Shown here piece after piece: positions 51,248 to 62,847 of a DNA stretch of 64,000 nt. The number at the start of each line of letters is the position of its first letter. Position 1 is the stretch's first letter. The DNA lies in the NCBI GenBank assembly GCA_015698045.1, contig BLAL01000017.1, positions 558,001-622,000 of the forward strand. Direction: 5' to 3'. A model generated the notes under the pieces. It searched no databases. It saw only the letters and a program-made list of their open reading frames with translations, and was not told where the DNA came from. The position numbers were made by a program, and so were the translations under genes. This DNA is from Rhizophagus clarus. Taxonomy: Eukaryota; Glomeromycota; Glomeromycetes; Glomerales; Glomeraceae.

Positions 51248-54200
51248 TTAATATCTCCGAACTTTATACAGCACAAAAAACGTTATGAAGAAGCTGACGG
51301 TAAAAGCAATAAATTTATTTCAGTATGTGCAATCGGTAATGATAGAAAAGGACAGAATCGCCAAATTACTTATTGCAATAATGAATTATATTATTTAATT
51401 AAACTACAAATACTTTAATACTTTAATACTGTATTATGTGTCGAAAATTTTATTGATATATATAAGTACGATCACGTATATCAACAGTTTAGTGCTGTAT
51501 AAATAATGTATAGTGAATTCTATATCAAATGAAACTCTGGAACAGAGACTTTGTTATATTTGTTGGCGACTATATTAGGATTTGATAATTTAGTATGTAA
51601 ATTGTATAATTAATGCGATGATTTATCCTTTTAGTAAGCGTTAAATTATTCTAAAGCTTATATTTATTGATAAAAAAAAAAGAAAATAAGAAAAAAAAAA
51701 AAATTTTTAAATAAATATTATTTTTTATCCTCACTAAATAACTTACAATAATTTAAATAATAATAAAAAAAATCTATTATTGGTATGTTATGTTTCAATC
51801 TTATGATCCCTACAAAATTTAATAGCAGGTTCATGATCATGATAAACAGCTAATTTCATATAATCAATAGCTTTTTCTTGATCTTTTACGCCACCAATAC
51901 CATTATAATACATATTTCCAACGTTATACATTGCTACTTTAAAACCATCTTCAGCAGCTTTTTCAAAATATTTGAGAGCTTCTGAAAAGTTCTGTCCAAC
52001 ACCTTTACCATAATACAAACAGTCTCCATATCTTACTTTTGCTTCAGGGAATTCATTTGCTTCATCATCAGCAACTTCTTTAAATAATTCTGCAACAACT
52101 TTATCTTTATCTGGAGGGTTTGTCGGAGCAAGTCCCTTTGAAATGTAATATGCTTTATAATATTTTGCTATGATTTGGTTACGGTTTGCTCTATTTTTTT
52201 CACCAAGGTTTGCATAGGCTTCAAAACATTTATATGCAGTTCTTGTATCTCCAACAGGTTTGCCACCCTTAAATAACTTATGTTGTTTTGCTGCTTCAGT
52301 AAGTGTCATGTAATTAAATGATTCAAAATCTGGTAAATTAGTTGGAAGGGAATATGATGAATCTTGATCAATGCTGAATGCCCGTTTTGGAATAAACTTT
52401 GGCGTGGAGGGTTTTGAACTACTACTTGATAAATCTTGTGAATGTTGTGAATGTTTATTTAAATTATCTTTAACACAATCTCTAAGAACTTCGAACATTT
52501 TTGTAATTTTTGGCCTCTCATATGGGTCATCATGAACGGCTAAAAAAATATGTAAGAAAAAAAAATTAAGTCATACATATAAATTATGATTTAATATACT
52601 TTCTTTTACAACTTACCTTCTTCTACTAATTGTATGAATTTCGGTGGCATTTCACTGTTTTCAGAAAATGGTTCTCTATACTTTTTATTACGTACCTTCT
52701 CAGTTATATCCATAATATCATCATTACCCTCAAATGGAGCTTTTTCTTCAGCAATTTCCCAAAGTAAGATTCCGAAGCTATAAACCTCACACCTTTGATC
52801 ATATTTGGAACCTGGAGCCCTTATCAATATCTCAGGCGCACAATAACGAACTTGTTCTAAAGTTTGCTTTTGATTTGCTGTAGCATCATATGCGTGACGA
52901 CTTAAATTAAAATTTGCAAGTTTTGCTGTCTCATTGAGTGTAATTAATATATTCTCAGCCCTAACATCACGATGAACAATCTAAGAAAAAATAAATAATA
53001 AATAAATGAAATAAACAATTAAATAAAAATTTGCTCTAATTAAAAGCTGGTTATTAACTTACATCAACGGCTCTTAAAAAATTTAATCCACGAGCAATGT
53101 CAAGAGATATACGTAGTTTTGATCTAAGATCAAATCTATCCTTATATTTTGTATAGAATTCACGTAAATTACCATATTCGGCCCATTCAGTCACCAAATG
53201 CCATTTGCCTCCATAATTAATAATTCCATAAAATTTTAAGATGTTTTGCCAATCGTGAAGTTCTTTAAGAATAGTAACGTGATTTTGAACTATCTTTTGA
53301 TCATCTTTCTCACCGATAGTTTTAAATGCGACTTCTTCACATTCAATTTTTGTGTTAAGCCATTTAGTTACACTTTTATCTTTACTACGTGGTCTCTCAT
53401 TATCATCCTGTTTATAATCAGACAAATTTAGTGGACATGACTGAAAGATACCATCAATTTTTGTTTGATTTTGTTGACTTTGATTTTGAGTAAATTTTTC
53501 CATTGTATTATTCATTGCATTGACTTTTACAACTGTTGTGGAAAACCCTTTACTTATACTCATGTCTGCGATGAAAGCTTTAATCTCTTGTACGTCATTT
53601 CCAATCTTTTTAACGTCAACATGAACATTTGAAACATCATCTTTGATACCAGCATTCATTTCCTCTAGATACTATAATTATTTAAAAACAATAATTTAAA
53701 AATTAATTTTACACTCAAATAAATTTTATAATAGAACTCAATTTATTTTTAATCTTACTTTAGCTAATTCCTTTTGATCCTCTCTTATTTGTTCAAGTTC
53801 ATCAGCATTTTTAATATTAATAGAAAAAGACATTAACTTTATACAACTATCGAATTCATCACTTAATTCTTTAAAAGTTTTCTCGGTATCTTTCGATTTA
53901 ATATATTTTGTCAGAGTTCTCATTTGAGAAATATCTAATATAAATTTTTTAATTTGTCTCATAATATTTGATAAATTTTGTAAACATAAATAATTATGCT
54001 CATTAAAAAATTCTTTTCTTTCTTCTCTGTTAAATTTAAGGTCTCTTGTGGCAGATTCTGCAGCGTAGACTCGATCTTTTAATAATTTACAAGTTCGTTT
54101 GTTATGTTCAGCAGCTTCTACTATAATAACTATTTCGTCAAGAATGAGTCCAACTTCACCAATTATAGGAAGAAACTTTGCAAATGGAACAAGTACCGGA

Positions 54201-54926
54201 GCCGCCGCGGATGTTGCGGTTAATACGTCGTTCGCTTTTTGCACAAAATAAGATACACCTGAAGCACCATCTTTAATGATATTATCATCAGACATTCCTA
54301 GTAAATTTAATCGAAAAAAAAAGAAATTTTTTTTTTTTTTTTTTTTTTTTACGAAAACTACAAACTCCGTTTTTATTTACTTTCATGTATATGCTGTACT
54401 ACCATTGTAATCAACCTTTTTTTTGTATTAGGAAAAATGTACCTTAAATGATTTTAGGTAGTATAATAACGAATAAACTTAATATGTTATATTTCATTGC
54501 AATATTAGGGAAAATGGATATGTATGAAGGCAAAAGAAAAAGAATCCATGTTACACATATTGATTGACTTCAGGTTTCGCGATAATCAAATAAATGAAAT
54601 GGATTATTAAATGAGAACCAATCATAGTTTGTGCTTTGATAAAAAAAAAAAAAAAAAAAAAACTTGTTAATTAACCTGTTAATAACAAAATTTTCTTATT
54701 AGTCGTAACTTTTTTATACCGGTTTATGTTTGGGATGAAAAAACTTTAATAGAAATAAACACGCAATAAATTGACGAAATATTTGAATAAACTTGAGAAT
54801 ATTTAAACAAACAAAAATTCCCATTTATTAAATGGATGACCATTCTTTCGTTTCGGAATCCAACCAAATTTAGGAATAGGATCTTCTCTACAATCTTCCG
54901 TTAAAAAGGATAACTTCCAGACTGTA
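51248..54926. repeat. Segmental duplication, unit 2 (contains copy C)
   Basis: Matches 41574-44996 in the same orientation, including intron sequences, 3' flank and upstream region. It is slightly longer, mainly through poly-A and poly-T growth, an extended coil-coding segment in exon 2, and a few small insertions. Confidence 0.88.
51788..54295 (-). CDS. MLKL-like helical bundle - pseudokinase - Sel1 repeat protein, copy C
   Basis: Four exons (54295-53759, 53671-53063, 52980-52617, 52539-51788), 753 residues. It is closest to copy B; the Sel1-coding last exon is almost the same, while blocks of exon 1 and exon 3 differ strongly. N-terminal bundle GEVGLILDEIVIIVEAAEHN; coil of about 60 residues including FTQNQSQQNQTKID; kinase-like domain with VAFKTI, alpha-C position NHVTIL, VHRDVRAEN, and NFN (405-407) where DFG is expected; RYCAPEIL; EVYSFGILLWEIAEE; then Sel1 repeats ending EPAIKFCRDHKIET. 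The loss of the metal-binding Asp and the alpha-C Glu predicts a pseudokinase. Neighbours and shared intron phases show descent from the same ancestor as A, B and D. Confidence 0.87.
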
Positions 54927-56003
54927 CTAGATTTGTTTTCCAAAAGTGTAGAATGAAATATACGGGATTCACCTTAATATTGGAGGTGATATTTGGCGTA
55001 TATAATCGACCATTTTAGGCGTATAGCCGGTTATGAATGCGTTAGGTGATATCGATAACGGCGATGAATCTACAAGTGGCTTATTGAATCTTCCTTAGTT
55101 GATTACGAACTAGAGATACACATTTTGTCGAAATGATCGCCATTTCCTTACGACACGAATTTGGATTAAATATTTAAACATTTTCTTGGTCTCGGCGATA
55201 ATCATGAATGCTATATTATCTTAGTATTATAAAATTATATTAAATACCCCATCTGGACATCTTTGATTATTTTTTTACCTCTTAAATTATTCCTGAGTAA
55301 ACCTTGTTTTATATTTATGAGATCAATTTTAGATGATCACATTTTATATTAGGGAATTATATATTGTTACTAATTTCATAGACATTCAAACGAAAGTTAT
55401 TTTTAAAAACGAATAAAAAAAAAACCGGTAGATATCCTGAAATATGAGAATTTTACGTAAATTGCGCAGCGACATGCATTTTACAATATAACCAAATACA
55501 TGATAGTTTAACGATAATTTACTAATACTGTATTCATTGTGATGCTCTTGTACAACATATATAATGATTGAAACGATAAGTAAAGTTATATTAAAAAAAA
55601 ACATTGAACAAGCCACACACATGAAAGAAAATAAAAAAACCTCGTATTAAAACGTGATGTCTGTTGCGTAATCACACTTAACAAAAACAACCACAGCAAA
55701 ACAATCTTCGTTATCTTGTGATCATTTGTTGTACAATCTTACAACCGAGTTTTTGCAAGCCAAGTTGCTTTATCAATGAACCTTTTTTGAGGTTTTTATC
55801 AGAATACAATCGGAATGCCGGTGATGATACTTTGAAAAAAAAATTGTGTAACACATTATTTTAAATCGAAATAAAAAGCGGAGCCTATAAATTTTAGTCC
55901 CATCAAAAAAAAAAAATTTTTTTTTCTCTCTCTCAAAAAAAAAAAAAAAGAAAATTAATAACAAAAATTAATAAATTTTGTTTATGAAAATTACATTAAA
56001 AAA
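54296..56003. other. Divergent intergenic region between copies C and D
   Basis: About 1.7 kb with the promoters of the head-to-head copies C and D. The first 630 bp are part of the segmental duplication. It holds poly-A and poly-T runs (54325-54350, 54642-54662, 55905-55950) and a peptide relic (54803-54950). The 55.0-55.9 kb part has no recognisable content. Confidence 0.5.
54803..54950 (-). pseudogene. Short coding relic of unknown family upstream of copy C
   Basis: The minus strand is open for about 50 codons, with a core reading REDPIPKFGWIPKRKNGHPF, bounded by stops on both sides. The same peptide core is found on the minus strand upstream of copy B (about 44898-44975), where the reading frame is not kept through the neighbouring A-run. 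The peptide looks like real protein sequence (charged, with Trp, Pro and Gly), but I do not recognise its family. It was probably carried along in the duplication as a fragment of another gene. Confidence 0.45.
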
Positions 56004-58452
56004 ATGAGTGGTGAACCGAGTCAACCAAATATATCACCACAAGAAGTTGTTTCATTTAATAAATTTCATCCCTTAATCATTGAAATAAGAAGTATTCTTA
56101 TTGAGATTATCGAACTGGCACAAGCAGCCGAACATAATAAACGAATTTGTGAGGTATTAAAATTGCGAGTTTACGCAGTAGATTTGGCTACATTTGATCT
56201 TAATGTTCATAGAAAGAATCAAGAATTTTTTAATAAAAAAAATTATTCAACTTTACAATCTTTAGTTAATGTTATAGTACGAATTAAAAAATTTATAGGA
56301 GATATTTCTCAAATGAAAAATTTAATAAAATTAAAATATGTACAACCAAAAAACATCGAAATAACTTTCAAAGAATTATGTAAAGAATTTGATACATACA
56401 TAGCTAATGTTGATTTAGAAAGTTTTAAAAAGATGGTTTATGAAAAAATTCATACTGATGAAGAAAACAAATCACTAAAATCCGATCAAGAAGATTTATC
56501 TGATGTAAGTTTAAAATATAATTGTGTATATGCTATAGACTAATAAAGCAAAATATTATATCAAAATTAATCTATTTATTTATTATATTTTATTTAGTAT
56601 TTGAAGAAAATTGAAGAATTTGGAATTGATATCAGAATATTATCTAACGAATTTTCATCCATGGTCTTAAAAGTCAACGCGATGAATAATACGATGGAAA
56701 AACTTTTAGATGAACAAACTAAAAATGCAAAAAACGATAGTGACAATAAAGCTGTTAATGTAAAAATAAATGATAAGATTCAATCAAGGATTGATGAAAT
56801 TTTCTCAGTAGGTAAATTATTAAATTTCTCCGATTACGAAAAAACTGATGTGGAACCACGTCCACCACGTAAAGATGGACAAGATGGACGAGATGGACGC
56901 GTGACTAAATGGGTTAAAATTAAAAATAAAAGTGAAGAATTTGCTTTTAAAATTGTTTCTGAGGAGGAAAGATCTAACATACAAAATCAAGTTACAATTC
57001 TCAAAGAACTTTCTGATTGGCAAAATATTGCAAGAGTTTTTGGACTTACTTGTGAGGGAAACAAAGTGTATCTGGTATCCGAATGGGTCGAATATGGTAA
57101 TTTACGTGAATATTATACAAATAATAAAGTTCGATTCAGTATTGAATTAAAAGTACGTGTGTCTCTTGATATTGCTCGCGGATTAAATTTTTTAAGAGCC
57201 GTTGAGGTAAATTTTTATTTTTACTTCCTTCGCCTTTTTTTAAAAAAATTTAAAAAAGAATTTCTATTTATTTATTTATTTATTTATTTATTTATTAGAT
57301 TGTCCATCGTGATATTAGAGCCGAGAATATATTAATTACATTGAACGAGACAGCAAAACTAGCAAATTTTAAATTAAGTCGTTCGTTGTTCTCGGCCACA
57401 TTAAAACAAAGCCAAAATTTAGAACGAGTTCGTTATTGTGCCCCTGAATTATTAGAGAGAGCTCACAATTTCAAATATGATCATAAATGCGAAGTATATA
57501 GTTTTGGAATTTTACTCTGGGAAATTGCAGAAGAAAAAATTCCTTATGAAAATTATAAGGATATTGTAAAAATAACTGATGAGGTACGTAATAAGAAATA
57601 TCGAGAACCATTTTCAGAAAATAGCAAAATGCCAGAGGAATTCAAAGAATTATCGAGGAAAGGTATGTAAGAATGTATGTAAATGTTCGTTATTAAATTT
57701 TTATTATAAAATATTGATCATTATATTTTTTTTTTTTAGCCGTCAATCATGATCCAGAATTTAGACCGAAAATTACAGAAACATTTGAAGTACTTAGACG
57801 TTGTCTCGAAAAATTTTTACCTTCAAAAACAAATATCTTAATTGAAGAAAGTTCGGAACCTATCCCAAGTCCAGAAATCATAAACCAAGATGAATACGCT
57901 ATTACAGTTTTATCTGACTACGAATCATTCAAGTACATGACACTCGCAGAAGCAGCAAAACAACATAAATTGGTCGATAAGAGTGGTAAATTAACCGGTG
58001 ATATAAAGACTGCATATAAGTGTTTTGAAGCTTATGCAAATTCCGATACGTCAATTCGTAATAAAATAATAGCAAAATATTATAAAGCATATTACATTTC
58101 AAGAGGATTGGTTGAAAATATCAAAGATAGGGACAAAGTTGTTGCTGCCTTATATAAAGAGGTCGCTGATGATGAAGCAAATGAATTTCCCGAAGCGAAA
58201 TTAAGATACGGAGATCTCTTATACAATGGTAAAGGCGTTGAAAAGAATTTATCAGAAGCTCTTAAATATTTTGAACAAGCTGCTAAGAATGGGTTCAAGG
58301 TAGCAATGTATAATGCTGGAAAATTATATTTTAATGGCGATGGTGTTGAGAAAAATAAGGATAAAGCTATTTATTATATGGGGTTAGCTATTTATAATGA
58401 ATATGAACCTGCCATGAAATTTTGTAAAGAAAATAATATAGCTATATGTTAA
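56004..58452 (+). CDS. MLKL-like helical bundle - pseudokinase - Sel1 repeat protein, copy D
   Basis: Four exons (56004-56504, 56598-57206, 57299-57662, 57740-58452), 728 residues, on the strand opposite to the other copies. The N-terminus lacks about 20-30 residues present in A-C and starts straight with FNKFHPLIIEIRSILIEIIEL; then AAEHNKRIC and IKKFIGDISQMKNLIKL. Coil, then a charged linker RKDGQDGRDGRVTKW, FAFKIV, NQVTIL, VHRDIRAEN, NFK (393-395) in place of DFG, RYCAPELL and EVYSFGILLWEIAEE. The Sel1 region has YGDLLYNGKGVEKNLSEALK and MYNAGKLYFNGDGVEKN. It is the most diverged copy but keeps the same intron positions and the same catalytic losses, which implies an old duplication followed by selection to stay intact. 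Confidence 0.87.
57262..57296. repeat. (TTTA)n microsatellite within an intron of copy D
   Basis: About eight TTTA units end just before the 3' splice site of intron 2, forming its pyrimidine-rich tract. Confidence 0.85.
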
Positions 58453-60465
58453 AATTATTAATAAATATAATTTTTATTGAAAAGTTCATTACGCAGACAA
58501 TTTTATTAAATTTAAATCAAAAACGTGGACTATATGGTGTACGGATTAAACCTATTAAACTGATTAGATTGCGCGTCGTGCGTTTTCCATTTACTGTATC
58601 ACGTGAAAAATCATCGTATCAATAATACATCTGCAATGAGGGGTGAGAAATTTTTGAAACAGATTATTATTGAAATTCATTTAAATGATTTAATTATTTT
58701 AGAATATACTTTATTTAGAAAATATAATGGAGAAATAAATGGCTTTAGATTTATATAAAATCTTCGTTAAAGCCGAAGCGTTTTTTTTTTTCAAATGTGA
58801 TACGCAGCTGCACGAAAATAATAATAGTAGCGCATAAAAGTTTTAGTGATATACCCTTGATATACCCGAAAAAATCCGATTACAAATAACAATATATAAT
58901 AAGCGCATGTGACATGTGTAAATTTTATTGGATTAAAATTGATTAAAAATATATTAAATATATTAACTTTGGTATGTTAAATTCTATATAAAGTATTTAA
59001 CCGATAACAATAAGAAAACAACAATATCAAATAAATCTAACCAATCACTTCTTCTGATCATAAACACAAAATTAAAAAAAAAATGTAAATATATTTGATA
59101 TATTTGATATATTTATTTGATACAAATAAATTATCTATTTTATTTCCAATCGCAAATCGTTAAAGTTATGTCCGTTTTGTCCGTTATAATAAAATAGCCA
59201 CAATAAACATCTTTTTTTTTTCCTTTTTTTTTTTTTAAGGTAACAAAACAAAATGTAAGATTATTATGTTATACAATCGGATTTCTTTTTTCCCCTTTTA
59301 TGAAAAAAGCGGAGGGAGATAATAAAATATATCTAGTATGTAATCAATGATTTTTTTTTTGTTGATTTCGCATTTATATAACAAAATGGTTAAGGTTATA
59401 TCTGATATTAAAATAAAATTTTGAATGAGAAAAAATAGGAGCATTATTACTATAAATGTTTATTAATATTAGGTGTACATTATTAATTTTTTTTTTTTTT
59501 TTAAAAAAGTTTTGATTGGAAATTCATTTAAAGCGCCATGAATGTATAAGTAGAAATCGGTGTTCATTCAAGGATACGTATAAGTTTGACAAGGTAAATC
59601 GTTAATACTGATGACGTAATGATTTATTACACAAAAATTGCCATGTTTCTTTTTATCAATGAACGATAAATTTGGACATAGTGCTTTTTTAAAAAATTTA
59701 TTTGGCGCCAAAATTGTCCTTATTATAAAAAAAGAAATCTATTTTGAATGTAATGAATAATAACAAAAAAAAAAAAAAAATCAAGAAATGTCCATTATCA
59801 TGCATGATGATATTGTTTTTATGATTATTATGATTATTATTTTTCATTCATCTATTTTCATCACTATAGTTTCATTAGAATTTCGAAAGAGAAGGATGGA
59901 TCGAAAACTTTTTGTGTTCGAAGCGAAGATACACCAAAGTATTTACAAAAGAGGACGTATAAAAGAAGTTGTGTTCGGCACGTGCTGCGGTAATGTTCGT
60001 TAGTTATTTAAAGTAAAAAAATAAAAAAACGCCCATTATTTCAATTAGTATTGTGAAAGTTATATTGAAATCACATTCTCAGTAAATTATTCCATATAGG
60101 TATAAATTTCTTCAAGATTGCATATCAGTTGCCTTATCAGTCATTATTTGATTTACATTTTATTCATAAAAAAAAAAAAAACGTTAATGCATATAAATTT
60201 TCGTCATCCTGAATTTAAACTTGTTACTACATCTTCAGTATCCGATTGGTGCATACAAGTTAAAAAGTTTATTTTAAGCTGTCATGTATATTTTGATGAT
60301 CTTTTTATATAATCCCACGCGAAAAACATGTATAAATACCCCTCTCATATTTCACAATGCGGATTTTTTTTTTTTTTTTTTTTCTTCTTCAAAGGGAAAA
60401 AAATTTTTTTTTTTTTTAGAAAAAAAAAAATATTACTTATATAAACGTATATTTAAATAGCGGAT
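58453..60465. other. Intergenic region of about 2 kb
   Basis: AT-rich with many homopolymer runs and a TTTGATATATTTGATATA repeat near 59093-59120. A 71-codon frame at 59788-60003 has one hydrophobic stretch but no homology signal, so it was not called. The last 100 bp before 60466 are a T-run and A-run mirrored around 60405-60430, in front of the ABC transporter gene. Confidence 0.5.
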
Positions 60466-61945
60466 ATGGATTACGAATATCATCCTATATCGATTGAAGA
60501 TTATGATGATGAAACAATCAGACATGAACAAACAAGGTAAAATATTAAGAAATCAAAGAAAAAAATTTATCTTTGTTTCTCAATATCATATCAAATTCAT
60601 TTATATCATATTTTTTTAATATTAATAAAGAACACCAACGAAACCCGTTCCATTGGAATTAATGGAACAAAATTATATGAGAAATAAAAATCAATCATCA
60701 TTCGATAGATTATTTTTACGTCGATTATTTCGTATATTACGTCTTCTTTTCTCTCCAAGTACGGAAGGAAACGTCATCAAGATATGGTTATTTTTAATAT
60801 GCACTAGCTTATTAAATGAAGTTTTGGTATATATCGTTGGTACAATTCCGAGTAGATTTTATACTGTTTTGGTCGGCAAAGATTTTAATAGTTTTAAACC
60901 ACTCATGTTTTATTCAATTGTGATCGTTATTTGCGCAGGATTGGTATGTATATGAAAATGATAGGCGTTTCCTTATCCAATAAAGATTTTAATTTTTTTT
61001 GATCTTCAATTTTAAAGGGTCGAAGTTTCGTTAGATTCATTGGAGGGTTATTTGCTATATCCACAAGAAAAGTATTAACCAGAAATTTACACTGTAAATA
61101 TTTGAATTCAAACAACTCAAGTACCTTCTATCGCTTATTAAACTTTAGGACTGATGTTGATAATCCGTAAGTAATATGTTTGTTTCTTTTTATTTATACT
61201 TCTTATTGGATTTTAATCAATATTATTTTATCATTAGTGATCAACGAATAGCTCAGGATGTTGAAAATTTCTCAGAAAAATTAAGACTTATTTGTCAAGA
61301 AATCATTATTACACCAGTTCTTATCGTTTATTACACGTATAAAACATGGACTTTATCTGGATATTTGGGTCCGCTTATAATTTATGTTTATTTCATTGTA
61401 GGAGTTATATCCAGTAGATTCCTTATAGTTCCTTTGGTAAATTTGGTATTTATGAAAGAATTTCATGAAGGAAACTTTAGATTTCTTCACGCTAGAGTAC
61501 GACAATTTGCTGAATCTATTGCTTTAAGTTGGGGTGAAAAAGCTGAATATTTTCAATTAGATTCCTTTTTTAAGAATCTCTTAAATTATCAACGTCAAAT
61601 TATTGATCGTGAATTGGCCTTGGAAGCTCTCACTGGATCATTTGCTTATTTTGGTTCAATTTTAAGTTATCTCATTATTGCAATCCCTGTCTTTGTTGGA
61701 GATTATGATGGAATTGAAAAAGATAAACTTAGTGGAATTATTAGTATGAACGCTTTTCTCTCCTTGTATTTGATCTATCGATTTACGAGAATTGTGGAAC
61801 AGAGTACAAAAATATCCGATTTGGCAGGTTACACTGCACGTATTGGACAACTTTTCGAAGTAATTGAAGATATTGATGACAATATCGATAACGTTGATGT
61901 TAATTATACTTTCGATGATCTACACGGGTAATTATTATTATTATC

Positions 61946-61990
<45 letters not shown>

Positions 61991-62847
61991 TATTAATAAC
62001 GATTGTTAATTATTTATTTGATCTTTTTTTTTTTTTTATAATTAGTGCGGAATTAACGATAGAATTTGATCATGTATCATTCACATCACCTTCAGGAACT
62101 CCATTATTATCAGAATTTAAGTTCATGATTGAACAAGGAAAGAATGTTATAATAATGGGACCAAATGGAAGTGGAAAAACTTCATTATTAAGAGTCATGT
62201 GTGGGTTATGGCCAAAAACAGGAGGTCGAATGATAAGACCAATTTCAAATAATCAACAAAGAGTATTGGTATATTTACCACAGACTCCTTATTTGGTATT
62301 TGGATCTTTACGAGATCAAATAACGTATCCAATGGTAAACGACAAAAAAATGGAACTTGGTAATTATATTTCGTAGTATTAATATTTCTTTAATACATTC
62401 ATTCATTTCACTAATTAAATTTATTTTTATTTTTTAGTGAGTGATGAAGAAATAAGATCGTTATTGGCAAGAGTTAACTTATCGCATATCGAAAGAATAG
62501 TGGAGACATTTGACTCAAGATACGGAGCTGATTGGGACAAAATGTTAAGTCCTGGTGAACAACAAAAACTTGCATTTGCTAGATTATTTTATTGGAAACC
62601 AGTCTTTGCTGCACTTGATGAAGCAACTAGTTCGTTGGATTCAAACACAGAAAAACAATTTTTTGAAATTTGTAAAGAATTGAGTATAACAACAATTACT
62701 GTATCTCATAATAAGAGTTTATTACAGTATCATGATAAAGTATTATTATTAGATGGTAAGGGTAGTTATGAGACGAGTGATGTTGATATAAATGGTTCAG
62801 AAAATATCGTAAGATGGATTGATGGTACTTTAAGGTCTTTTTCTTAG
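60466..62847 (+). CDS. ABCD4-like half ABC transporter (lysosomal/vacuolar cobalamin type)
   Basis: Six exons (60466-60536, 60631-60943, 61018-61166, 61238-61927, 62046-62359, 62438-62847), 648 residues. ABC subfamily D half-transporter: N-terminal membrane domain with helices such as IWLFLICTSLLNEVLVYIVG, LSGYLGPLIIYVYFIVG and GSILSYLIIAIPVFVGDY, an EAA-like loop (FHEGNFRFLHARVRQFAE), then a nucleotide-binding domain with Walker A GPNGSGKTS, Q-loop YLPQTPY, signature LSPGEQQ, Walker B VFAALDEATSS and H-loop SHNKS. The strings VYYTY, GPL.I..YFI.G, GSILSY.VIAIP and SDLAGYTARIGQL resemble human ABCD4 more than the peroxisomal ABCD1-3. In animals ABCD4 works with LMBD1 to release cobalamin from lysosomes. 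All catalytic motifs are intact. ABCD family is certain, the ABCD4 subtype is likely, and the substrate is inferred. Confidence 0.9.

Larger units (their letters stand above)
47870..51787. other. Gene-poor region with transposon traces
   Basis: About 3.9 kb between the kinase and copy C. Near 48331-48365 lies a pogo/Tigger-like terminal sequence (AACTCGATATAACGATTCG). The stretch 48432-48835 is dense in CACAAAATTT and CCACACAATTTCC words. From about 51248 the segmental duplication begins. Two short minus-strand frames (48954-49217 and 49388-49603) lack homologous motifs and splice support, so no gene is called. Confidence 0.5.

Noticed and set aside
59788-60003. 71-codon frame with one hydrophobic segment
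   Set aside because: Low-complexity Met/Ile-rich beginning, no homology signal, and no neighbouring exons in phase.
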